Shown: piece after piece, positions 52,134 through 62,073 of the stretch
Layout: each line of letters starts with the position of its first letter
Position numbering within the stretch: the first letter of the stretch is position 1
Assembly: GCA_017526745.1 (NCBI GenBank)
Contig: JAFXQX010000031.1
Span: 31,692 to 95,691, forward strand
From: Lachnospiraceae bacterium
GTDB taxonomy: Bacteria > Bacillota > Clostridia > Lachnospirales > Lachnospiraceae
DNA length: 64,000 nt
Direction of reading: 5' to 3'
Made by a program: the position numbers and the translations under genes
The notes under the pieces: generated by a model
Databases searched by the model: none
The model's input: only the letters and a program-made list of their open reading frames with translations
Told to the model about the DNA's origin: nothing

Positions 52134-53888
52134 TCAGCCAAGGCTTGACAGCAGTCTGTCGAGCATGTCATTACATGCGGTTATATATCTGGATGCCGCA
52201 TTATATGCGTTCTGATACTTGATCATATTCGTCAGTTCTTCATTGGAAGATACTCCCATTATCGCATCCCTTGAATCCGAAAGGTTATGCGTTGCCGTCT
52301 GCTGCGCCGTAACGATGCTCGAGTATACGCTGCCTTCCGTTGCGACCTGTCCGACAAGTGCAGAATAGAAGTCTCTGTAATCATACTGGATCGTCAGCTC
52401 CGGGGTCAGGCTTGAAAAAGGTGTGTTGAATGCTTTTACAAGAGCATCGGCCTTTGCATGATCGACCTCTTTATCCTTTGTCACAAATCCTTCACCGAGA
52501 AGTGACGGTGTCTTTAAAAGATCCGGGTTGATCTTCATGTTCGCGATCGTATAGAGACTATCTATGTCCGCATGCGAAGGCATATCATCTTCGGGAACAT
52601 AATAGTAATAATAATCCCCGGGTTGATCAGGATCTTCCATTCTTTCATATCTGGATGTCCCGAGTCTTACAAACAGTTCCTTCGGGAGTTCTTCGCCATC
52701 TTCGTATCTGGGAAGTATGTTTATATTTCTGTAATCCGGACTATCCGGATCATTGTATCTTGCAAGGGCATCATCAAGTTTTTCCTTCTCTCCGACAAGG
52801 ATGTTGTTAACTTCCGTCATGAGAGAGTGGACCATATTATCAAGTTCCGCCTGAACTTTCATTACGATCGACTTGTTAGTGGGGATAACGTCCTCTTCGA
52901 CCGTAGGAGGGGTCTTTGTGGGATCGTTATACTTGTATATACCATGCAGGAATGTCTCGCTCCTCATATCGGTATAGTTTGCTCTTCTGTCGCCCCTTGC
53001 AAGGACTATGGACTTGAGTTCTCCTATATCCGTATTAAATGAAGTGGCTATCTCCTCGTCCTTAATGAACACTTCCTCGTTCAGATTATGAGGCCATACC
53101 GGTGTATAGAATCCCGTACCGTTGTCCACGATGGTATCCATATGGAACACCCTGTCGCGGGCCACAAGCTGTGTTCCCTCAACCAGGACTTCGGTCGCAC
53201 CGTCCGCATTTGTGTAATACGTAATGTTTACAAGCGACGAAAGCTCGTCAAGTGCTTTGTTCCTGCGGTCGCGAAGGTCATTTGCCTCCTGCTCGCCAAG
53301 TTCTTCCGTATGGATAAGATCGTTAAGCTTATGTATCTCATCACCGAGGTCATTGACCCTGTCAACAAGCTCTTTTATTCTTGCATTCAGGTTGTCCTGA
53401 TAATCGGACAGTCCGTTGTAAACCGCCTGAGCTCTCTCGATGAACTGAGCAGCAGTGCTCACGAATGAGCCCTTTGTTACCGCACTTGACGGATCTTTTG
53501 CAAGTTCCTGGACCGAAGTCCACAATCCCGCAACGGAATCCTGAAATGCCACACCATCGAACTCACCCAGAAGCGTCTCTATTTCCTGTGTTGTTTCCTG
53601 GCTGATCTCATAAAAAGAAGACCTTCCGGTTTCCCTACGATACGACTTGTCAAGGAACTGATCCCTGACCTGGCGTACGATATCGTACTCGACCCCGAGG
53701 CCTATCTGCATTTTTGAAACAGAGGGGGATGTGCTTATCGTATTATAAGACATGTCCGCATGCAGAGTCTGCTGACGGACATACCCCGGTGTTTCTATAT
53801 TTGAAAGGTTGTGTGCTGTTGTATGCAGCGAATTCTGGCTTGTCTGAAGTCCTGTTGCGCCTAAGAAAAGACCGCTCATCAACGACAT
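52134..53888 (-). CDS. flgK: Hook-associated protein FlgK, copy 1
   Basis: A 584-residue FlgK homologue. The N-terminus SGLFLGATGLQTSQNSLHTT and AHNLSNIETPGYVRQ is the axial-protein signature; the C-terminus is VSSNEELTNMIKYQNAYN with SRYITACNDMLDRLL. GAGGTGATCAC precedes the ATG. It is 34 bases after flgN. Sequence is clearly different from copy 2, so it is an old duplication; it is shorter in the middle. Confidence 0.93.
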   Translation of the reverse strand: MSLMSGLFLGATGLQTSQNSLHTTAHNLSNIETPGYVRQQTLHADMSYNTISTSPSVSKMQIGLGVEYDIVRQVRDQFLDKSYRRETGRSSFYEISQETTQEIETLLGEFDGVAFQDSVAGLWTSVQELAKDPSSAVTKGSFVSTAAQFIERAQAVYNGLSDYQDNLNARIKELVDRVNDLGDEIHKLNDLIHTEELGEQEANDLRDRRNKALDELSSLVNITYYTNADGATEVLVEGTQLVARDRVFHMDTIVDNGTGFYTPVWPHNLNEEVFIKDEEIATSFNTDIGELKSIVLARGDRRANYTDMRSETFLHGIYKYNDPTKTPPTVEEDVIPTNKSIVMKVQAELDNMVHSLMTEVNNILVGEKEKLDDALARYNDPDSPDYRNINILPRYEDGEELPKELFVRLGTSRYERMEDPDQPGDYYYYYVPEDDMPSHADIDSLYTIANMKINPDLLKTPSLLGEGFVTKDKEVDHAKADALVKAFNTPFSSLTPELTIQYDYRDFYSALVGQVATEGSVYSSIVTAQQTATHNLSDSRDAIMGVSSNEELTNMIKYQNAYNAASRYITACNDMLDRLLSSLG

Positions 53889-53922
53889 GTGATCACCTCA
53901 AAGCTTTCGGTATCTGCATTAT

Positions 53923-54438
53923 CTACTGTTTCGCATCAAAGCCTCTTACTGCGCCCAGGGTTTCGTGAGCGCTCACAGCGCCCCTGCCGTAATTGTTCGT
54001 CTCCGGAGCCTGTCTCATCGCCCGCATCATGTTGATGTCGAACTCCACCATTTCCAGAGACTGTGCGATCAGCTGAGCGTTACTCTCATTGATCGCTCTT
54101 ACGCTGTCCACCGTGACCTTCAATCTGTCATGCACATCCGAAAGAGCCTTCTGCTCTTTTGGCTGCTTTCCCAGCAGGTCTATCAGTACAGATAGCTTTA
54201 ATGTTTCAACGTCCTTGTTGATCACATCCGCAATGTCAGCGGTCACCTGCGCACGCTTTGCGTCAAGTGCGCTTATATCCGACACAACGGTTTGTTCATC
54301 ATCCGTGATTTTTTCCAGAGCCGGTATGTCTCTTGCGACTATAACGGCCGCTTTTCGCTTGGACAGTTCCAGCAGCTTCTCATATTCACTGTTTTCCTTG
54401 TTCAGTGTGTCTATAAGTTCCTCAATAAGGCTTGCCAC
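53923..54438 (-). CDS. flgN: Flagellar chaperone FlgN
   Basis: FlgN binds FlgK and FlgL before export. A 171-residue helical protein (LIEELIDTLNKENSEYEKLL) with a GTG start at 54436-54438 and AGAAGGGG as ribosome site. Position between flgM and flgK and the coiled-coil composition support the assignment. C-terminal region (NNYGRGAVSAHETLGAVRGF) is unordered. Confidence 0.9.
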   Translation of the reverse strand: MASLIEELIDTLNKENSEYEKLLELSKRKAAVIVARDIPALEKITDDEQTVVSDISALDAKRAQVTADIADVINKDVETLKLSVLIDLLGKQPKEQKALSDVHDRLKVTVDSVRAINESNAQLIAQSLEMVEFDINMMRAMRQAPETNNYGRGAVSAHETLGAVRGFDAKQ

Positions 54439-54487
54439 TGTTTTCCCCTTCTGCCAAGCAGGCCCTGCTTCCGATCAGTCTTCCTGA

Positions 54488-54769
54488 TCAGAAGCTGAGC
54501 TTTTCCTCATACTTTGCAAGGAGCTTTGATGCAAAATCATCATTGCTCACGTTGTAAGTACCGTTAGCGATAGCTGCCTTGATGGGCTCCGTAACATCCT
54601 TTCTGATATCGGATGAATTGGCCACTGCAGCCTTTACGGTCTGGATATCCTTTCCGATGCTGGAGATCTGAACCTGATCTCTTCCGTAAGCAGCCTGGGC
54701 TTTACCAACCTTGCCGGGCTTTTTTGCCTGATATATCTGGCTTACGGCATTATACGCTTCTATACGCAT
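54488..54769 (-). CDS. flgM: Anti-sigma-28 factor FlgM
   Basis: FlgM holds sigma-28 inactive until it is exported after hook completion. The ATG at 54769 (MRIEAYNAVSQIYQ) is chosen, since GGAAGGAGG is directly upstream, giving 93 residues. The C-terminal IRKDVTEPIKAAIANGTYNV and FASKLLAKYEEKL match FlgM. First gene of flgM-flgN-flgK-flgK; under a sigma-28 promoter, so it feeds back on itself. Confidence 0.92.
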   Translation of the reverse strand: MRIEAYNAVSQIYQAKKPGKVGKAQAAYGRDQVQISSIGKDIQTVKAAVANSSDIRKDVTEPIKAAIANGTYNVSNDDFASKLLAKYEEKLSF

Positions 54770-54857
54770 AACTGTTCCTCCTTCCATTCCTTGTCTGGAG
54801 CTTTGCTCCCCTCGCAAAACCGCAGAACACATAGTCATTCTACAAGTTTCACTATAT

Positions 54858-54885
54858 TTATCGACAGGAATCAGATTATCTTTAT
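54858..54885 (-). promoter_or_regulatory. Sigma-28 promoter of flgM-flgN-flgK
   Basis: On the minus strand ATAAAGAT (54878-54885), a 12-base spacer, then GTCGATAA (54858-54865). Confidence 0.83.
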
Positions 54886-54928
54886 AGTCTTTGTAAAAAT
54901 TTTTTCAAAAAATCATTATGTGACAGAT

Positions 54929-55786
54929 CTATCTTCTGATGATCGTATGTCCCAGGCCTGCCGCAAACAGCTTCCATGCTCCCAGCATACAGGATGTAGC
55001 CTCTTTTCTTGTTGACGGCAGGATATACATCAGAGATGCCTCATATGCCCTTACGCTCTTCCAGCTGCCCGCAAGCTCGTTGAGATCGACCACTCCCGGC
55101 TTGCCCCATGTTGTGATAAGAAGCCTGTCCATATCCATATCCGTGATGGTCGTGAAGTGGCTCTTTACAACGGAATCCGACCCATCCACCAGCCGGAGGG
55201 AAAGGTTTGAATCGGGTGAAAAGAGCCGCACGTTATGGCGGTTACGGCACGTGAGCATTACGACGCTGCCGCTCTCCTTAAGGCCTTCCCTGATAAATTC
55301 CCTTGCTTTTTCCTTTCCGGCAAATGCTGTTGAAAGATATCTGACCTCAATATCAAGGCCGAATTTCCTGGCAAAGCGGATTATTCCTATTATAAACCCT
55401 ACATTTGTAAGGCCGAATGTACTCTTTATCTTTGAAAATACCGGGGATTGCCGCTGGCAGCGGTCATAGATGCGGTTAAGCGGAAAGATCTCAAACGATC
55501 CCATGGTCTCGTAAACCCCTGTCATTAGGAGCGAAAAGTTCTCATGATCCGGATCGTCTGATGTGAGCGCATCCTTGATGGGTGCGGGAATCACTGTCGA
55601 TGAAATGATCCTTTTTCTGAATTCTTTGGAAGATCTTGCCAGGCTTCGCAGGGCATTTGCGCCCGCAACCGACCCGCAACCTCCTGCGGCTTTCGTATTG
55701 GACGAAAACCACAGCTGGTTGCCACCGTAACACGGCTTCCTGTCAGGACCCGTGATCTGCAGTTGTCGGGCACGGGATATGTTCAT
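54929..55786 (-). CDS. C39-like cysteine peptidase-fold protein, function unknown
   Basis: A 285-residue protein not matched to a named family with certainty. GGCGSVAGANALRSL holds Cys37 in the position of a papain-like nucleophile, and SHFTTITDMDMDRLLITTWG holds His210, as in C39 and BtrH-type folds. No signal peptide is seen, so it may act in the cytoplasm. It is located between flgM and glgP with no clear partner. The ATG is near a weak ribosome site. Confidence 0.6.
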   Translation of the reverse strand: MNISRARQLQITGPDRKPCYGGNQLWFSSNTKAAGGCGSVAGANALRSLARSSKEFRKRIISSTVIPAPIKDALTSDDPDHENFSLLMTGVYETMGSFEIFPLNRIYDRCQRQSPVFSKIKSTFGLTNVGFIIGIIRFARKFGLDIEVRYLSTAFAGKEKAREFIREGLKESGSVVMLTCRNRHNVRLFSPDSNLSLRLVDGSDSVVKSHFTTITDMDMDRLLITTWGKPGVVDLNELAGSWKSVRAYEASLMYILPSTRKEATSCMLGAWKLFAAGLGHTIIRR

Positions 55787-55808
55787 AAAATCTGTTTTGG
55801 TTTAAGAT

Positions 55809-58274
55809 CTATTTCTTTAATGTGACCTTGTCGAGATGCCATATGTCGTCAACGTACTCCTGGATGGTCCTGTCGGACGAGAACTTGCCGGAGCATGCGA
55901 CATTCATTATCGCCATCTTGTTCCATCTCTTCGTATCCTTGAAGGCTTCGCTGATGAGCTTCTGCGTCTCGGCATATGACTCGAAGTCCTTAAGGATGAA
56001 GTATGTGTCGGCCTTTGCGGTACACTGTGTGTTAAGAAGGGAATTGTAAAGATCCCTGAACAGTTCCGTATCGTTAGGGCTGTATGTGCCGTTAACGAGC
56101 TGCATCAGCACTTTGCGTATATCGGCGTTGTTGTTGAAAATGACGTTCGGGTCATATCCGCCGTTCTGCTCATAGTTTATTACCTCGTCCGATGACAGTC
56201 CGAAGATAAATATATTCTCGGCTCCGACCTCCTCGTGCATCTCAACATTTGCACCGTCCATCGTACCGATCGTAACCGCACCGTTTAACATGAACTTCAT
56301 GTTACCGGTTCCCGATGCTTCCTTGGATGCTGTAGATATCTGCTCGGAAACATCAGCTGCCGCTATGATGAGCTCGGCATTTGATACGCAGTAATCCTCA
56401 ATGAAGACGACCTTGATCTTGCCGCCGATCGATGCGTCGTTGTTGATCACCTCTGCTACGGAGTTGATGAGCTTGATCGTAAGCTTTGCGTTCTTGTATC
56501 CTGCTGCAGCCTTTGCGCCGAATATGAACGTTCTCGGAACAAAGTCCATATCGGGATGCTCTTTAAGCTCATTGTACAGATACATGATATGGAGTATGTT
56601 CATGAGCTGACGCATATACTCGTGAAGGCGCTTAACCTGAACATCGAATATGGATCTGGGATCGACCTCGATACCGTTGTGCTCGAGAATGTACTTGGCC
56701 AGCCTTACTTTGTTCTGGTACTTGATGTTCATGAATTCATGCTGCGCCTTCTTGTCGTCCGCATATACCTTCAGATGACGCAGTACAGTAAGATCCGTGA
56801 TCCACTCGTCACCGACATGGGCGGTCACCCACTCTGCCAGGAGCGGATTGGCATGAAGGAGGAACCTTCTCTGTGTGATACCGTTCGTCTTGTTGTTGAA
56901 CTTGTCGGGCATCAGCTGATAGAAATCCTTCAGCTCCTGCTTCTTTAATATCTCGGTATGCAGCCTTGCAACACCGTTTACCGAATATGAAGCACAGATA
57001 GCCATGTGGGCCATCTTGACCTGCCCGTCGTAGATGATAGCCATCTTGCGGATCTTGTCCACATTACCCGGATGGGATGCTTCTATAAGGAGGCAGAACC
57101 TTCTGTTTATCTCTTCTACGATCTGGTATATTCTCGGAAGAAGGTTGGAGAACAGCTCTATAGGCCACTTCTCAAGCGCTTCCGACATGATCGTATGGTT
57201 CGTGTATGCCACGGTCTTGGTCGTAACGCTCCATGCATCTTCCCAGCCGAGTCCGTAGTCGTCCATCAGTATACGCATAAGTTCGGGTACCGTAAGAGTC
57301 GGATGCGTATCATTCATCTGGAACGTTACCTTCTCGTAGAGTTTCTTGATATCGTCATGTTTTCTCATGTACTTCTCAACAGCTTCCTGAACGCTGGCCG
57401 ATACGAAGAAGTACTGCTGCTTTAAGCGGAGCTCTTTTCCGGCATAGTGATTATCGTTGGGGTAGAGCACTTCGCAGATGTTTCTGGCAAGGTTCTCCTG
57501 TTCAACCGCAAGACGGTAGTCACCCTTGTCAAAAGAGTCGAGCTGGAAGCACTCAACCGGCTGTGCATCCCAGATACGAAGAGTGTTGACAACACCGTTT
57601 CCGTAACCGGGGATCGGAAGATCGTAAGGAATAGCCTGAACGCTCTGGTAGTTTTCCTGCGAGAAATGATTTTCGCCCTTCTCATCGACGTTAACGACAA
57701 CGTTACCGCCGAACTTGACTATCTTGGCATATTCCGGACGGCGGAGCTCAAACGGATATCCGTCCTTGAGCCAGTTATCGGGAGCTTCGACCTGGAAGCC
57801 GTCCCTTATCTGCTGGCGAAACATTCCGTAACGGTAACGGATCCCGCAGCCGTATGCACTGTAACCAAGTGTTGCAAGAGAATCGAGGAAGCATGCTGCC
57901 AGTCTTCCGAGACCTCCGTTTCCGAGAGCCGGATCCCTTTCCTGGTCCTCGACGATGTCGATGTTGATGCCAAGCTCATCGAGAGCTTCACCAACCTCTT
58001 TGTATTCTTTTAAGTTGATCATGGCATTTCCCAGGGCTCTTCCCATCAGGAATTCCATCGACAGATAGTACACCGTCTTAGGGTCTTCCTTCTCATAAGC
58101 CTTCTGGGTCTCCAGCCAGTTGTCTATGATCGTATCCTTGACCGTATAGGCAACAGCCTGGTATACCTGCTGTTCATTCGCTTCCTCAAGGGTCTTTCTA
58201 AAGAGAGCCTTGACGTTTTCCTTAACCTGCTTTTTGAATGTTTCTTTGTTGAAACCTACCCTGCGTCCTGCCAT
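55809..58274 (-). CDS. glgP: Glycogen/starch phosphorylase
   Basis: GlgP releases glucose 1-phosphate from glycogen or maltodextrins. The ATG at 58274 (MAGRRVGF) is used over the TTG directly before it, since GGAGG is seven bases upstream; this gives 821 residues. EASGTGNMKFMLNGAVTIG and TMDGANVEM hold the PLP-binding lysine, and ALGNGGLGRLAACFLDSLAT is the N-terminal signature. It is 12 bases after ileS, so both may be cotranscribed. Confidence 0.97.
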   Translation of the reverse strand: MAGRRVGFNKETFKKQVKENVKALFRKTLEEANEQQVYQAVAYTVKDTIIDNWLETQKAYEKEDPKTVYYLSMEFLMGRALGNAMINLKEYKEVGEALDELGINIDIVEDQERDPALGNGGLGRLAACFLDSLATLGYSAYGCGIRYRYGMFRQQIRDGFQVEAPDNWLKDGYPFELRRPEYAKIVKFGGNVVVNVDEKGENHFSQENYQSVQAIPYDLPIPGYGNGVVNTLRIWDAQPVECFQLDSFDKGDYRLAVEQENLARNICEVLYPNDNHYAGKELRLKQQYFFVSASVQEAVEKYMRKHDDIKKLYEKVTFQMNDTHPTLTVPELMRILMDDYGLGWEDAWSVTTKTVAYTNHTIMSEALEKWPIELFSNLLPRIYQIVEEINRRFCLLIEASHPGNVDKIRKMAIIYDGQVKMAHMAICASYSVNGVARLHTEILKKQELKDFYQLMPDKFNNKTNGITQRRFLLHANPLLAEWVTAHVGDEWITDLTVLRHLKVYADDKKAQHEFMNIKYQNKVRLAKYILEHNGIEVDPRSIFDVQVKRLHEYMRQLMNILHIMYLYNELKEHPDMDFVPRTFIFGAKAAAGYKNAKLTIKLINSVAEVINNDASIGGKIKVVFIEDYCVSNAELIIAAADVSEQISTASKEASGTGNMKFMLNGAVTIGTMDGANVEMHEEVGAENIFIFGLSSDEVINYEQNGGYDPNVIFNNNADIRKVLMQLVNGTYSPNDTELFRDLYNSLLNTQCTAKADTYFILKDFESYAETQKLISEAFKDTKRWNKMAIMNVACSGKFSSDRTIQEYVDDIWHLDKVTLKK

Positions 58275-58289
58275 CAATTAACCTCCTGT

Positions 58290-61200
58290 TTATTGTTTCT
58301 TAACGCCAAGCGTGACATCCTGTCCGTTTATGTTCCAGTCCTTGACATAACCGTCGGTAGTCCCGAGAGTGATGTCGTCTGCAAGAACTTCCTTCATGAT
58401 CGCTTCCTTGTTTGAAGTAAGGACTTCTTCGATCTTTGCGTTATCCTTTGCATAGACCCTTATCCTGTCCATGACCTCGAATCCGGCTTCCTTGCGCATA
58501 GTCTGGATCTTGGATACGATCTCGCGGACAAAGCCTTCCTCTATGAGTTCGTCTGTAAGCTTCGTATCAAGAACGACCGTGATATTGCCTTCACTCAGCG
58601 ATTCAAATCCTTCCTGCTGGGTCATCTCGATAAGAAGATCTTCCTCGGCAAGTTCTATGCTTGTTCCGTCAACGTCAAACTTGAGCACTCCTTCGCTCTT
58701 AAGCGTATCCATCGCTTCATTACCGTCGACCTGCTCAAGATATTTCTTGATCCCGCCGAGCTGTTTGCCGTATTTGGGTCCTACGGTCTTGAGCTGCGGT
58801 TTCATGTTATAAGTGGTGAACTCCCTTACGTCATCGGTAAACAGGACACTCTTGACATTAAGCTCATCCTCTATGATCTGCCGGTAGAACTCATCAAGCT
58901 TAAATTCCGCCTTTATAAACATCTTTGCGATCGGCTGCCTGTTCTTGATGTTGGCCGCATTTCTGCACGCACGTCCCATGACAACGCTCTTTAATACATG
59001 GTCCATGTTGTCTTCAAGCTCATGATCGATCCATGCGCTCTTAACCTCGGGAAAATCGCACAGATGTATGCTCTCGGGAGCACCGGAGTCAATGGAACAT
59101 ACAAGATTCCTGTATATCTGCTCCGTCATGAACGGGATCATCGGAGCCGCAGCCTTGGATACTTCGACAAGTGCCGTGTACAATGTCATGTAGGCATTGA
59201 TCTTATCCTGCTCCATGCCCTTTGCCCAAAACCGTTCACGGCAACGCCTTACATACCAGTTTGAAAGATCATCGACAAAATCCTGAAGCGCCCTTGCTGC
59301 CTCGGGGATCATGTATTTATCAAGGCTTGAATCAACCGTTCCTATCGTGGACTGAAGCTTTGACAGGATCCATCTGTCCATTACGGGAAGTTTGTCATAT
59401 TCAAGTGTGTACTTTGTCGCATCAAAATCATCTATGTTCGCATACAGAACAAAGAAAGCATATGTGTTCCAGAGTGTTCCCATGAACTTCCTCTGGCCTT
59501 CCATGACCGCCTTGTCATGGAATCTGTTGGGAAGCCACGGTGCGGAGTTGATGTAGAAGTACCAGCGGATCGCATCGGCACCCATCGTTGCAAGAGCATC
59601 GAACGGATCCACCGCATTACCCTTTGATTTGCTCATCTTCTCGCCGTTCTCGTCAAGAACGAGCCCGAGAACAATGACGTTCTCATATGCTGCTTTGTTA
59701 AAGAGCAGGGTTGACTCGGCAAGAAGTGAATAAAACCATCCTCTTGTCTGGTCTACGGCTTCCGATATGAACTGGGCGGGGAACCTGGATTCAAACAGTT
59801 CCTTGTTCTCAAACGGATAGTGGTACTGGGCAAAAGGCATCGCTCCGGAATCGAACCAGCAGTCGATGACCTCCGGTACGCGGTGCATCTGCTTGCCGCA
59901 CTTGGGACACTTGATCGTAAAATCATCTATATAAGGTCTGTGAAGCTCAACGGTAAGCGCATCCTCTCTTCCGGAAAGATCGGCAAGTTCCTGTCTGCTT
60001 CCAATCGCATGCCTGTGTCCGCATTCGCACTCCCAAACATTGAGCGGAGTTCCCCAATAACGGTTACGCGATACGGCCCAGTCCTGGATGTTCTCCAGCC
60101 AGTTCCCGAACCTCCCCGTACCGATCGATTCGGGGATCCAGTTGATCGTATTGTTATTTCTGATAAGGTCGTCCCTGACCTTGGTCATCTCGATATACCA
60201 TGACTCGCGTGCATAGTATATAAGAGGTGTAGAACATCTCCAGCAGTGAGGATAGTCATGCTCTACCTTCGGTGCGCTAAAGAGGATCCCTCTCTTATCA
60301 AGTTCTTTTAATACTTCGGGATCTGCGGATACGGCGCCTGCGTCTATCTCCGCCTGTGTCGGCTTTGCACGCATGCCGGCAAAGGGCGTCTCGGGTTTCA
60401 TGACACCCTTTTCATCGACCATCTGGACAAAGGGCGCATCATATTTTCTTCCCACCCTTGCATCGTCTTCACCGAATGCCGGTGCGATATGAACGATACC
60501 GGTACCGTCGGCCATCGTAACGTAGTCGTCACAGTATACGAAGAATGCTTTCTTGTTCTGCGCATCCGCACAGTCCTTGGCGCACTGGTATAACGGTTCA
60601 TACTCCTTGTATTCAAGATCGGTACCCTTGTACGTCTCAAGAACAGTATAGGCGCTTACTCCCTCGGCGCGCTCTATGCCGGACAATACCGAATCGGCAA
60701 GGGCCTCGGCAAGAATATACGTATAGCCGTCAGCTGCTTTTACCTTAACATATGTATCTTCGGGATTGACGCAAAGACCGATGTTGCTCGCAAGCGTCCA
60801 GGGAGTCGTCGTCCATGCGAGGAAATAAGCATCCTCATCCTTGATCTTGAACCTTACGATCGCGGTGCGCTCTTTAAGGGTCTTGTAACCCTGGGCAACC
60901 TCGTGTGAAGACAGAGGGGTTCCGCATCTGGGGCAGTAAGGAACGATCTTGAAGCCTTTGTACAAAAGGCCCTTGTCCCATATCGTCTTTAATGCCCACC
61001 ATTCACTCTCGATAAAATCATCATGATATGTAACGTACGGATCGTTCATGTCGGCCCAGAACCCTACAGTCCCGGAAAAATCCTCCCACATGCCCTTGTA
61101 TTTCCATACGCTTTCCTTACACTTGTCAATGAACGGGGCGAGTCCGTATTCTTCGATCTGCTCCTTGCCGTCAAGACCGAGGAGTTTTTCAACCTCAAGT

Positions 61201-61478
61201 TCGACCGGAAGACCGTGCGTATCCCAGCCGGCCTTTCTCGGGACATAGTATCCCTTCATCGTGCGGTATCTCGGGATCATATCCTTTATGACACGCGTCA
61301 GTACATGTCCGATATGCGGTTTGCCGTTTGCCGTCGGGGGACCGTCATAAAACATGTAGGTCTTTGCTCCCTCACGGTTCTTTAAACTCTTTTCGAATAT
61401 ATCGTTTTCGGACCAGAATTTTTCGATCTCTTTTTCACGTTCCACAAACCCGAGGTCCGTTGATACCTTTTTATACAT
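58290..61478 (-). CDS. ileS: Isoleucyl-tRNA synthetase
   Basis: IleS charges tRNA-Ile. The 1062-residue protein has the HIGH motif (PPTANGKPHIGHVLTRV), the editing domain, KMSKS (GEKMSKSKGNAVDP) and a zinc ribbon-like YCPRCGTPLSSHEVAQ near residue 185. The C-terminal end lacks the Zn cysteines of the short bacterial form, which places it in the longer eukaryote-like IleS group, often mupirocin tolerant. There is no T-box leader; the start overlaps the end of the QueT-like gene. Confidence 0.97.
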   Translation of the reverse strand: MYKKVSTDLGFVEREKEIEKFWSENDIFEKSLKNREGAKTYMFYDGPPTANGKPHIGHVLTRVIKDMIPRYRTMKGYYVPRKAGWDTHGLPVELEVEKLLGLDGKEQIEEYGLAPFIDKCKESVWKYKGMWEDFSGTVGFWADMNDPYVTYHDDFIESEWWALKTIWDKGLLYKGFKIVPYCPRCGTPLSSHEVAQGYKTLKERTAIVRFKIKDEDAYFLAWTTTPWTLASNIGLCVNPEDTYVKVKAADGYTYILAEALADSVLSGIERAEGVSAYTVLETYKGTDLEYKEYEPLYQCAKDCADAQNKKAFFVYCDDYVTMADGTGIVHIAPAFGEDDARVGRKYDAPFVQMVDEKGVMKPETPFAGMRAKPTQAEIDAGAVSADPEVLKELDKRGILFSAPKVEHDYPHCWRCSTPLIYYARESWYIEMTKVRDDLIRNNNTINWIPESIGTGRFGNWLENIQDWAVSRNRYWGTPLNVWECECGHRHAIGSRQELADLSGREDALTVELHRPYIDDFTIKCPKCGKQMHRVPEVIDCWFDSGAMPFAQYHYPFENKELFESRFPAQFISEAVDQTRGWFYSLLAESTLLFNKAAYENVIVLGLVLDENGEKMSKSKGNAVDPFDALATMGADAIRWYFYINSAPWLPNRFHDKAVMEGQRKFMGTLWNTYAFFVLYANIDDFDATKYTLEYDKLPVMDRWILSKLQSTIGTVDSSLDKYMIPEAARALQDFVDDLSNWYVRRCRERFWAKGMEQDKINAYMTLYTALVEVSKAAAPMIPFMTEQIYRNLVCSIDSGAPESIHLCDFPEVKSAWIDHELEDNMDHVLKSVVMGRACRNAANIKNRQPIAKMFIKAEFKLDEFYRQIIEDELNVKSVLFTDDVREFTTYNMKPQLKTVGPKYGKQLGGIKKYLEQVDGNEAMDTLKSEGVLKFDVDGTSIELAEEDLLIEMTQQEGFESLSEGNITVVLDTKLTDELIEEGFVREIVSKIQTMRKEAGFEVMDRIRVYAKDNAKIEEVLTSNKEAIMKEVLADDITLGTTDGYVKDWNINGQDVTLGVKKQ

Positions 61479-62064
61479 TTTCTTTCTTTTCTCCTGTTAC
61501 TTCATTTGTTGTTTCTATATCGTTATCACCCGCATTTTCCGGGGCATCCGCTTTATCATCTTTCGGTCTGTCAACGGGAAACAGCTTGTCCCTGTAATCC
61601 TCAAGGCCGAGAAGGAGAGCCACGCCAAGCACTCCGCACGTTACCGCCTCTCCGAGACCGACCATCAGAACGCTCCTCCAGAACGGAGGTTCGTCAAAAC
61701 CGAGCATAAATGTGTATATCGCCGGAACGGCAAACGCGATTATTATGATGGGCGGGAACACGACCGCAAACTTCTTTTTGCGAAGCAGGTAGCTGGCAAA
61801 TGCCGCGACAGCCGTGGCAAGGCTTCCGTATATCACATCCGCAGTCGGAAGACCCATGGAATAATTGGCGCCAAAGCACCCCAGAAACAGGCCCGGTATC
61901 GCAGCCGGAGTAAAGTAAGGAAGCACGGTAAGGGCATCCGATATGCGAAGCTGGAAATTAAGACCGTTCGCCAGCTGGAACGCGTTTGCGATATATGTCA
62001 GGATCCAGTACAACACCGCAATGGCAACTGTCTGGATCAGATAGATGGTGATTTTCCTGCGCAT
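61471..62064 (-). CDS. QueT-family membrane protein (probable ECF S-component)
   Basis: A 197-residue integral membrane protein with five to six helices. LRISDALTVLPYFTPAAIPG and FLGCFGANYSMG match the QueT family, proposed to import queuosine precursors with ECF modules. The C-terminal tail (residues 165-197) is acidic and polar. AGGAGAAGG precedes the ATG. It is nine bases after the VanW gene and overlaps ileS by eight bases. No preQ1 riboswitch is seen. Confidence 0.87.
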   Translation of the reverse strand: MRRKITIYLIQTVAIAVLYWILTYIANAFQLANGLNFQLRISDALTVLPYFTPAAIPGLFLGCFGANYSMGLPTADVIYGSLATAVAAFASYLLRKKKFAVVFPPIIIIAFAVPAIYTFMLGFDEPPFWRSVLMVGLGEAVTCGVLGVALLLGLEDYRDKLFPVDRPKDDKADAPENAGDNDIETTNEVTGEKKENV

Positions 62065-62073
62065 TGCCTTCTC

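Noticed and set aside
61479..61600. T-box upstream of ileS
   Set aside because: The ileS start overlaps the QueT-like coding region, leaving no room for a leader; no T-box strings seen.
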